This document shows, in pieces, positions 19,353 to 31,300 of a stretch of 64,000 nt of DNA. The stretch lies in the NCBI RefSeq assembly GCF_036711975.1, contig NW_027248941.1, forward strand, positions 2,666,001 to 2,730,000, written 5' to 3'. How positions within the stretch are numbered: position 1 is the first letter of the stretch; each line of letters opens with the position of its first letter. A program made the translations under genes and the position numbers. The notes under the pieces were generated by a model, which saw only the letters and a list, made by a program, of their open reading frames with translations, made no database searches and was not told where the DNA came from. This DNA is from Onthophagus taurus. Lineage: Eukaryota; Arthropoda; Insecta; Coleoptera; Scarabaeidae.

Positions 19353-22300
19353 TCACGATAATATACTATTTACATCGTCCAGGTCTAACGACGATTGTTG
19401 CAAGTTCAATATCGAATCGATAGCACTCTGAACCTGTTCATCGATGATATTATCCGTCCCCGAGGGGCCACCCAAACTCGAATTAGTACTCGAAGTGGAT
19501 CTCGTCGAGCCAGTCGATGATCCATTAAACACTTTCTCACTAAAAACGTTACCACTCTGATTTTGCTGCTGAAACATAACCTGATGATGTTGAAATTGTT
19601 GCCGAAAATGTTCCCCCTGATTATTCGGCGAAACACTTCGTTTCTTCTCAACGCGAAATTTTTTCAAACACTCCAATCTCATCGAGTCATTTTCGTGCTT
19701 CTCCCGATTCCTTTTTAAGTTATCTTTAGATTCTGATGAGATTTGAGGGGTCGATTGGGGCTGCAACGAGCTCAATTCTTTTTGTATGCAAGCCCATTCG
19801 TCGTACTCCTCTTGATTCGAATCTTCTTGACTCGGAGGGGTCACCTCGATCGATGGGGTTAATTGAGATAGAGTCGGGGGGTTTTCTTGGACATCTTGAC
19901 GCAATTTAATCAACGATTGTTGCTCCTCCATCACAAATAAACGATCTAACATCATTAATTCGGAAGTTGGAACTTCTCTCTATAAAAAAAAATTATTTCA
20001 TATCATTAATTAATTAATTAAATCAATTAAAACTAATACCATGCTTTCTTTAATCCTTAAACATTGATATTTATCAATCATCTTCGAGAATTTATTTAAA
20101 TAATGTTTAGCGGTTAATTCGAAACACTCGTCGGCTGCGTCGAGGTCTTTCGAGCAAATTGGGGGCTGAGAAAAGCAGTGGTAATCCATTAATCGTTTGC
20201 AAGCGTCGGTTTTGTTGGAAAATGGGCGCGAAATGTCCGGTTTTTGCACCGAGGTTTGATCCAAACTAAATTGCTTCTCTAACCTAAAAATTAACCCAAT
20301 TAATTTATTAATTAACCAATTAATTTAAAAAAAAAATTACTGCTCGGCAGCTTTTTTCCTCCTCTCCTGATTTAACTCCGCCTCGCTTTTCTCGATTTTA
20401 ATTTTTGAGATTAAACCTTTCGACGTCGAAGAGCTCGGTTGGATTTGATTTTGTTGGATTTGAATTGATGTAACGTTATTATTATTATTACTCACTGGGT
20501 TAATACTTATCTTGCTACTATTATTATTATTTATTATGTTTTGAGGTGTCACAACCTAAAAAGATCACCAAAATTAATTCGAATTAACTAAAATGAATCA
20601 AAATCAAACCTGTTGACTAGAAATATTTTCACTATTAACATTATTCCTCCCTTGACACTGATTTTGGCTCAAACTCTCAACTTTTTGCGAGGGTAAAGGT
20701 TGCGGGTTAACAATCGTTAACTGATTATTATGGTAATAAACCTTATCCGGTGGTAATAATTTCCCTGTGGCCAAAATTTTTTGTTGCTCCTGAAACAACA
20801 CGTTAAGCGCGTTGTGCATCTCCGTATCCCCCGGAGTCAATCTTGCGCTTAAAGTTTGAATTTGTAGCTGAATACTTTTTAAATGTTGTTGTTTTTGCGG
20901 GGTTAATTGAATCGTATGAACCCGCTGAGGGGGTCTCTGCCGAACGATTTGATTTTGGGGTGGAGGCGGAGGTAAAGGAATCGTGATAGTTTGAGACGTC
21001 GCAACTGGAGGAGGGGCTGTGTTATTATTCGTCGATTCTTCGATTATTTGCCCCAAAAGATGATCAACTTCATTGTTATTATTATTTCCCGCGTTATTAT
21101 CGCTATTTAAGTTAAGATTATTGCTTAAATTTGGATTGGTTTGGATTTTTTGTTGATTCTTTATCGGTTTTTGCGCTTGAACGGAACTATTTTGAATCGG
21201 GGCGATGCTTTGGGGTTGCACGACGCTGGGTTGAACTAAAGCGGCGGGTTGTTTTTGGATTATTTGAATTTGTTGTTGTTGTTGTTGCTGTTGGGGTTGC
21301 ACCTAAAATGTAAAAAAAGGATTGGAATTAAACGCATCGAAAAAAATAACCTAAAACTAAATTAGAATTGAAAACAATAAGTTCTCATCTCGTAAAGATA
21401 AAAAAAAATAAATAAGTTGGAGATAAAAATGCTGATTATATCAATTTGAAGGTTAAATTAATTTTTTTTTAGGTTATTTGACGCTTAATTGTCAAAAATG
21501 ACGTTTATTTATTAACTAATGTTTCAATATTTTGAAATTAGGAATTTTGTATATTAGATAATTTGATACACAAAAAAAAATTGTACTAAATGTCAAAATT
21601 GACTTTTTTATTAATTATATAATTAACGAAATTAACTAATATTTAAGAAAAAAAAATGTAATTTTTTAATCCTTATAATCACAAACAACAAATTATATTA
21701 ATTAAATTAATATATAATTAAATGAATTTTCTATTTAAATAGGAACGTACCCTAAATGTTTTTTACGATCTGTCAATGTCAAAACGTCACCTAATTTTAA
21801 ATCAATTTGTATCGGAAATTCTACATTTTTAAGATTGTTTGAAGTACACCAAAACAATTTCCAACTTTGCATCAATGTGGTTTTCACAATTCTCTTTGTA
21901 AGTATAACAGCCATAAAATGATTTTTAAATTTGTATCAATGTGGAGTTTATTAATTGTAATGGCTAGATATGTAAATATTGATAATAATAATAATATAAC
22001 CCGAGTATTCCGTATTAATGTATTCTTATAAGCAGAGGCAGCTTTGCTGCTGAGGCAGAAGCTTTCTTATTACAAAGTAATAAAAGATTTCTTGGTAGTA
22101 TTAATTTATTATTATATACCGAGGTAGTGGCTCATTTTTATAACGTCAGAAAGTAGAGTTTTTTTTTAGTATAAATATACAATGTAATGAGTAAAAGATT
22201 GCCTTTAGTATAAATATATCATAATAGCTGAGGCAGCTTTGTTGCCAAATGTCACAAAACAATAAGAAAGGTTTTTTTCAGTATTAATATATTATTATAA

Positions 22301-25300
22301 GAATCTAAGGCAGTTGTGCTGCCGAGGCAATGTGTTTAAGGTTATCTTATATGCTAAAGCTATTGCCTCTGCAGCAAAACCGCCTCGATATTATTAATAT
22401 TACATATACAATGTATATTCATTGATATTTTTCTGTCTCGATTGCTTAGCAACCTCAGCTTAATACAGTTCCATTAAAAAAGTTTCGAAATCTCTTCGTA
22501 CAATGAAACTATCTTCATTGCCTCAGCAATATGGCTATATCGATCTGTAATGACATATCAATACAAAAAAGAAACCATTACTTATTACTTTATTATACTT
22601 TAGGGTATATATACTAAAACTGGTGCCTCTATTAATATATTAACACTACAAAGAATCCTTTACTTATTACTTTATACAGGGTGTATTTGAATGACATGCC
22701 CAAACTTCAGGGGGTGATTCTTTAGGCAATTTTAAGGGTACTTTGATATATAAACCATGGGCGACTTGGGCTCCCCTAAGGAGCTACACCCCTCCAAAAA
22801 TGGCGGAAAATTTTGGTTTAATTTTTTTTTCTCAAAAACCATAAACGCTAGGACAGCGAAATTTGGGGAATATGTTTAACTGGTTTTAGGGCACGTTTTC
22901 ACAGTATTTGGACTTTGAACCTATCCTTCTAAACTACTAAACGTAACCACCCCCTTTACATTTTTGCTAAAATTTTTTTATGCAAAGGGTAAATACATTA
23001 AAAAAAAAATTACATAGGTAGATGAAAGTATCCTAAAACTTTTTTGTCTCTCTAAAATTTTTCCAAAAACGACTAATTTTTGAGAAAAAAAAATAATAAA
23101 GCAAAACTGCCCGTTCAACAACGGGGTTGTCGATCAAAAGTTGGAATGAATTTTTAATGAAAAAATCTTAGTAGGCTTTGCAATCTTTGTCAGAACTATT
23201 TTTGACGTTTAAATGTCAGTGGTTTTCTTACTATTATTATTGTTTTTCAAATTAATTTATGAATAAAGTTCTACCGCATTTGCGCTCGTTCACTTGACGT
23301 TTCAAAATTTTAAATAAAACAATAATAATAGTAAGAAAACCACTGACATTTAAACGTCAAAAATATTTCTGACAGACATTGCTAAGCCTGCTAAGATTTT
23401 TTCTTTAAAAATTCATTCCAACTTTCGATTAACAACGCTACAGCTTAACTAGTGTTTGCTTAATTAATTTTTTTCTCAGAAACTATTAACTTTTCGAAGA
23501 ACATCAGAGAGGCAAAAAAGTTTTAGAATATTTTCGTCTATCTAAATAAAATATTTCCAATGTATTTATCATCGTCATAAAAAAGATCTAGACAAAAATT
23601 GAACGGGGGTGGTTATGTTTAGTAACTTAGAAGGGAAGACCAAAATTTTTTGCCATTTTTGAAGGGGCGTAGCTCCGCAGGGGAGTCGAAATCGCTGATA
23701 GTTTATATGAGAAAGTACCCTTAAAATTGCCTAAAGAATTACCCCTGAAGTTTGGGCACGTCATTCAGATACACCATGTATATTAGTACCACTGTCTCAG
23801 CCTGTAATAATAAATTAACATTGAGAAAAATGTTTTTTATTACTTTATAACATTGAAACCATTGCCTCTGTAGCATATAGCTGCCTCAGTTGTAATGATA
23901 CATTAATATTGAAGAAAAACTTATTACTTTGTAATACAAAAAGCTATTGTTTCAGCAGCATAGCTGCCTCAGTTTCTAATAATATGTTAATATTGGGAAG
24001 AAACCTTTCTTATTGCTTTATATGACACTTAAACCATTGCCTTGGCAGCTAGGCTGTCTCGGTTGTAATGATATATTAATACTAAAGAAAAAGTTTTACT
24101 TAATACTTTATATACTAGCGCTAATGCCTCGGCATATGTTTATACTAAAAAGAAAACTCTACTTTCTGAAGTTATTAACCCTTTCGTTACTAAGAGCGTA
24201 CGCATACGTTTTTGTATATATGGGCTTGCTAAATGATCTTGAAAATACTCCGTAACGAAAGGGTTAAAATGAGCCACTGCCTCGGCAGCACAGCTGCTTC
24301 GGTCTATAATACTAAATTAATACTGACAAAAGAAACCTTTTATTAGATTGTAATAAAAAAGCTACTGCCTCGGCAGCTAAGCTGCCTCGGTTATAATAAT
24401 ATATTTGTACTAAAAAGAAAACTCTACTTTGTGGCGTTATAAAAATGAGCCACTGCCTCGGCAGCACAGCTGCCTCGGTCTATAATACTAAATTAATACT
24501 GACAAAAGAAACCTTTTATTAGTTTGTAATAAAAAAGCTGCTGCCTCGGCAGCTAAGCTGCCTCGGTTATAATAATATATTTATACTAAAAAGAAAACTC
24601 TACTTTCTAACGTTATAAAAATGAGCCACTGCCTCGGCAGCACAGCTGCCTCGGTCTATAATAATAAATTAATATTGTCAAGAAACCTTTTATTACTTTG
24701 TAATAAAAAAGCTACTGCCTCGGCAGCGAAGCTGCCTCGGTTTAAATAATTCAAATTATTATTAATTAATTTTTAAAAGAAATGGATTAAAATAAAATGT
24801 AAAAATCAATATTTACCTGAATCGTATGATTTTGAACGGCAACATTCTTAACAACTGGAGGCGAAGTCTGCACCCCTCCACTCTTAATAAGATCCTTCAC
24901 CTGATGATTCCCCTTCTCCTTATTAATCTCCGCATTTTGACTCCCCATCAATTTCCCACCACCACCTTTACTCTGCACCTTTTTAATCGGCTTACTTTTC
25001 GGCGACAACTTCACCTGCCCTTTAACAACATTATTCCCACCATGCTCGTTACCGCCACCACCACCACCACTAAACTGTTGGTTATCAACGTTCGATTTAC
25101 TCCCCGTCGAACTCCGTTGCATAAAAATCGTCTGTCCATTAACCGTCACTTGACCGCAACGCTTTAATTGTTCTAGTTGATCCGGGGTTAAATTCACAAC
25201 GTAAGAAGTCGGTTGTTGTTGTTGTTGATGAGATGGTTGGTGGTCGTTGGTTGTGGAGTTATTCGTCGTTGAGTTAATCGGTTGCGGGTGGACCGTTTGT

Positions 25301-28300
25301 ACGGGGGGTTGACTTTTTTGAAACGGTTGGACTTTCAGGATCGGTTGAGTTTGGATTTGTTGCGACGAAACGGTCGGTTGATGAATTGAAGTTTGAATAC
25401 CTTGCGATTGGACCGAGTTCGATTGGATTTGGTGTTGAGATGATGGCTGGTGTTGAATCGAATGATTATTTTGTGATAAATTTTGACTCAAATTCTGAGA
25501 TAAATTTTGTGATACATTTTGGTTTAAATTTTGAGACAAATTTTGTTGTAAATTTTGAGGCAAATTCTGCAAATTCAAATTAGCATTTTGATTCAATTGA
25601 TTCTGCAAAATCGATTGAATCTGCGATTGAATTTGATTCTGAATCGAATGTTGCAACTGATTTTGATGAAAATTTTGCGGCTGCACAATCTGCATGGGCT
25701 GATGATGATTAACAGTTTGATGTTGAATCGTTTGTTGGACCGTCTGTTGCACCGTTTGCGGCTGAACAGCTTGAATCTGCGGTTGAATCGTTTGTTGGAT
25801 CGTCTGCAACGAATGTTGCACACTTTGCGGTTGCACGGTTTGTTGTTGCACCGTTTGAATCGTTTGCGATTGAACCGTTTGTTGTTGAATCGTTTGAACG
25901 CTTTGTTGTTGGATCGTTTGAACCGTTTGAGAATGAACTTGCTGATCCAAACTCGGTTGAAGAACTAATTGGTGATTCAACCCAAACAAACTCTGCAACA
26001 ACAACTGCGATTGCAAATCTTGATTGAGCGTCGGATCGTGTTGAAGAATCAACCTCCCGTCTTCCCCCAAAGCCAATTTAAACCCCCCCGTGCTTCGTTG
26101 AAGCATCAACCCGTTGTTAATCGTAAAATTCGGGGCAATAAACGGATTAAAAGGAACGGTTGCGTTTTGATTCGACGTCGGAATCACGTTACTTGGAAAA
26201 GTTTGATTTAAAACTTGCACCAAAGGAGTCGTGGGGGGTTGCACGGCGGTTAATTGGATCTTTTTCGAATCGGAGATTAAATTTTGCGGTTGAGGCGTAT
26301 TCGGCTGAGAATGAATGGAGTTGTGATCGCTACTTTCACTCAACGATGTGTCGCTTTCAAATTGGATGTCATCCTCGTCTCCGATCCCCGACAACTTCAT
26401 TATATTCGCCAAATCCAATTTTTGCTTCTTCTTTTTGTTATTGTTATTCGATAAATTCACTTTTTTCTTCGAAACGTGATTTTGCGTGATTTGGTGGCAA
26501 TTTTGCGATGTTCCGTTGCTTGTGTTTGTGTTGTTATTGCTGACTTGGGTGACGTACGTGGTCGTGGGGGCTCCAATTTGCATCCCGTTCGTGAGGACTC
26601 GCACTAATGGTTGAGAACGAGGCGGTTGGATTTGTAGAACTGGTTGGTTTTGGAGGATTAATCCTTGCGGGGTTGCTGCTTGGACGTTGGGAAGTTTCGT
26701 TTGGGGGCGAAGAATGAATTGGACCCCCGGAGTCGTTAAAACTGGCATTTGATTTAAAAGAAGCGGTTGAGTTGGAACTATCGTTGTTGGTTGATTCGGA
26801 ATTACTATTTGGGGACTAAAACAAATTTTTATTTTAATTACTATAATTCAAGAATCATCATGTCGCTTAAAAATTGATAATTTTTTTTTAATTGACCGTA
26901 AATCGCTCAAAAGTGTACACGGAAAAGTGTAAACGCTCCTGAATGCTAGATACTGTTGGCAAAACTGCTTAGAAAGAGGAAATATTATTTCAAAAAATTT
27001 CCTATTGCTTCTAAAATACTAGATACTGCAGAAAAAGACCACAACTTACTTGGAAAAGACTAAATACTGTTTTCAAAATAATGCCTATTACTTCCAGAAC
27101 GCTAAAAACTGCTGTTATAGGTTTTGAGATACTTGGACTGGCTGCCAAGACTACTTATTGCTTTCAAAAACTTTAATAATTGTTTGGAAAAGAGATATGC
27201 TTTCCAAAAAGCTACCTACTGCTTCTAGAATGTTAGATACTGCTGGAAAAGACTAATAACTGCTTGGAGAAGACTATTAACTACTTTCAAAATGCTAAAT
27301 ATTGTTGGAAAGACTATTTAATGCTTTCAGAAGACTATATACTAGTGCTTGGAGATGAGTAATATCTTTACAGATTTAAAAATTGTAAATTTTATTATTA
27401 TATTCGTAATCTTTATAAAATAACCTTTAAAATGAGTCCAAACATGACGCACTTATCTCCAAAAACAAAAAAGTTAGAATACAAAGAACATTAAACCTGA
27501 AGTTAGCTACAATGAGGTAATACCAACCTTAATTTTTGATTATTTTTATTATATTTTTGTTTTTGCGACAAATTCTAAGAATATGCCAAAATGAAGGATT
27601 TTTCACGACGATTACAAATATGTCAAAATTGACGTTGACATTTCTAACCGGAAATTGACCATAACCTCATTAATATTGAAGATAAATATGTCGTGTTTGT
27701 ACTCGTTTCAAAAGATTTTTAATGAAGATCACAAATATGTCAAAATTGAGGTTGATATTTTAAATCTGAAGTTAGATATCATATAATAGACAAATGGATA
27801 ACTTCATGGATGATGTATTCAAAATAAAAAAGTATATATACTTTTTATAATATACTTAATAAGAATCAAAAATGCTTTCAATTGATACCAAAAACGATAT
27901 ATTTCGGTTAAAAAATAAAAAGTTAGGTTAAAAACTGTCAAATGTCAAATAATCGCCATTTTTTTCGCAAAAATTAAGATATCTCGATAACGGTTGGAGA
28001 TAAATGGGTCGAGTTTGAGCTCATTTTAAAGGATTTTTAATTTTCTATCCATTTATGTTAAAAAAAAAAACACGTCTATAACTAAAAATTTGGACCTAGA
28101 ACTAGAAAGTATCAGACTACATACAAAAATATCATTGTTTCTAGAAAACCAGATATCATTGGAAGTCTAAATATTTAATATTAATTTTATTTATTACTAG
28201 ATACTGTTGTAAAAAGAACATAAATGCTTCCAGGATACTAAATATTCTCGTTATATTATTATACATTACTAATGAAAGACAAAAAATGCTTCTAAATAAC

Positions 28301-31300
28301 TAGATACTTCTAAAGACTATTAATTGCTTGGAGAAAGCTAGATACTGCTGCCAAAGCACTACTAGTAATATCTTTCTGTGTCCCTTCCATTACAGATTTA
28401 AAAATTGTAAATTTTTTTATTATATTCGTAATCTTTATAAAATAACCTTTAAAATGAGTCCAAACATGACGCACTTATCTCCAAAAACAAAAAAGTTAGA
28501 ATACAAAGAACATTAAACCTGAAGTTAGCTACAATGAGGTAATACCAACCTTAATTTTTGATTATTTTTATTATATTTTTGTTTTTGCGACAAATTCTAA
28601 AAATATGCCAAAATGAAGGATTTTTCACGACGATTACAAATATGTCAAAATTGACGTTGACATTTTTAACCGGAAATTGACCATAACCTCATTAATATTG
28701 AAGATAAATATGTCGTGTTTGTACTCATTTTAAAAGATTTTTAATGAAGATCACAAATATGTCAAAATTGAGGTTGATATTTTAAATCTGACGTTAGATA
28801 TCATATAACAGACAAATGGACAACTTCATGGATGATTTGTTCAAAAAAAAATATACTTAATAAGAATCAAAAATGCTTTCAATTGATACCAAAAACGATA
28901 TATTTCGGTTAAAAAATAAAAAGTTAGGTTAAAAACTGTCAAATGTCAAAATTAAAAATAACGATTTTTTGACAAATATTGAAATGATCTTAATAAGAAT
29001 CAAAAAAGCTTTCATTTGGTACCAAATTTGATGTGTTTACGTTTAAAATAAAAAAGTTAGGTTATAATCTGTCAAATGTCAAATAATCGCCATTTTTTTC
29101 GCAAAAATTAAGATATCTCGATAACGGTTGGAGATAAATGGGTCGAGTTTGAGCTCATTTTAAAGGATTTTTAATTTTCTATCCATTTATGTTAAAAAAA
29201 ATACGTCTATAACTAAAAATTTAGACCTAGAACTAGAAAGTATCAGATTAGATACAAAAATTTCATTGTTTCTAGAAAACTAGATATCATTGGAAGTCTA
29301 AATATTTAGTATTAATTTTATTTATTACTAGATACTGTTGTAAAAAGAACATAAATGCTTCCAGGATACTAAATATTCTCGTTATATTATTATACATTAC
29401 TAATGAAAGACAAAAAATGCTTCTAAATAACTAGATACTTCTAAAGACTATTAATTGCTTGGAGAAAGCTAGATACTGCTGCCAAAGCACTACTAGTAAT
29501 ATCTTTCTGTGTCCCTTCCATTACAGATTTAAAAATTGTAAATTTTTTTATTATATTCGTAATCTTTATAAAATAACCTTTAAAATGAGTCCAAACATGA
29601 CGCACTTATCTCCAAAAACAAAAAAGTTAGAATACAAAGAACATTAAACCTGAAGTTAGCTACAATGAGGTAATACCAACCTTAATTTTTGATTATTTTT
29701 ATTATATTTTTGTTTTTGCGACAAATTCTAAAAATATGCCAAAATGAAGGATTTTTCACGACGATTACAAATATGTCAAAATTGACGTTGACATTTTTAA
29801 CCGGAAATTGACCATAACCTCATTAATATTGAAGATAAATATGTCGTGTTTGTACTCATTTTAAAAGATTTTTAATGAACATCACAAATATGTCAAAATT
29901 GAGGTTGATATTTTAAATCTGAAGTTAGATATCATATAACAGACAAATGGACAACTTCATGGATGATGTATTCAAAAAAAAATATACTTAATAAGAATCA
30001 AAAATGCTTTCAATTGATACCAAAAACGATATATTTCGGTTAAAAAATAAAAAGTTAGGTTAAAAACTGTCAAATGTCAAAATTAAAAATAACGATTTTT
30101 TGATAAATATTGAAATGATCTTAATAAGAATCAAAAAAGCTTTCATTTGGTACCAAATTTGATGTGTTTACGTTTAAAATAAAAAAGTTAGGTTATAATC
30201 TGTCAAATGTCAAATAATCGCCATTTTTTTCGCAAAAATTAAGATATCTCAATAACGGTTGGAGATAAATGGGTCGAGTTTGAGCTCATTTTATAAGATT
30301 TTTAATTTTCTATCCATTTATGTTAAAAAAAATACGTCTATAACTAAAAATTTAGACCTAGAACTAGAAAGTATCAGATTAGATACAAAAATATCATTGT
30401 TTCTAGAAAACTAGATATCATTGGAAGTCTAAATATTTAGTATTAATTTTATTTATTACTAGATACTGTTGTAAAAAGAACATAAATGCTTCCAGGATAC
30501 TAAATATTCTCGTTATATTATTATACATTACTAATGAAAGACAAAAAATGCTTCTAAATAACTAGATACTTCTAAAGACTATTAATTGCTTGGAGAAAGC
30601 TAGATACTGCTGCCAAAGCACTACTAGTAATATCTTTCTGTGTCCCTTCCATTACAGATTTAAAAATTGTAAATTTTATTATTATATTCGTAATCTTTAT
30701 AAAATAACCTTTAAAATGAGTCCAAACATGACGCACTTATCTCCAAAAACAAAAAAGTTAGAATACAAAGAACATTAAACCTGAAGTTAGCAACAATGAG
30801 GTAATACCAACCTTAATTTTTGATTATTTTTATTATATTTTTGTTTTTGCGACAAATTCTAAGAATATGCCAAAATGAAGGATTTTTCACGACGATTACA
30901 AATATGTCAAAATTGACGTTGACATTTTTAACCGGAAATTGACCATAACCTCATTAATATTGAAGATAAATATGTCGTGTTTGTACTCGTTTTAAAAGAT
31001 TTTTAATGAAGATCACAAATATGTCAAAATTGAGGTTGATATTTTAAATCTGACGTTAGATATCATATAACAGACAAATGGACAACTTCATGGATGATGT
31101 GTTCAAAAAAAATATACTTAATAAGAATCAAAAATGCTTTCAATTGATACCAAAAACGATATATTTCGGTTAAAAAATAAAAAGTTAGGTTAAAAACTGT
31201 CAAATGTCAAATAATCGCCATTTTTTTCGCAAAAATTAAGATATCTCGATAACGGTTGGAGATAAATAGGTCGAGTTTGAGCTCATTTTAAAGGATTTTT

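Noticed and set aside
24013-24255. 80-codon plus-strand frame
   Set aside because: Translated satellite and MITE; no domain.
25555-25968. 137-codon plus-strand frame of Leu/Arg/Asn-rich composition
   Set aside because: Antisense shadow of the Gln-rich exon 2 of bicra.
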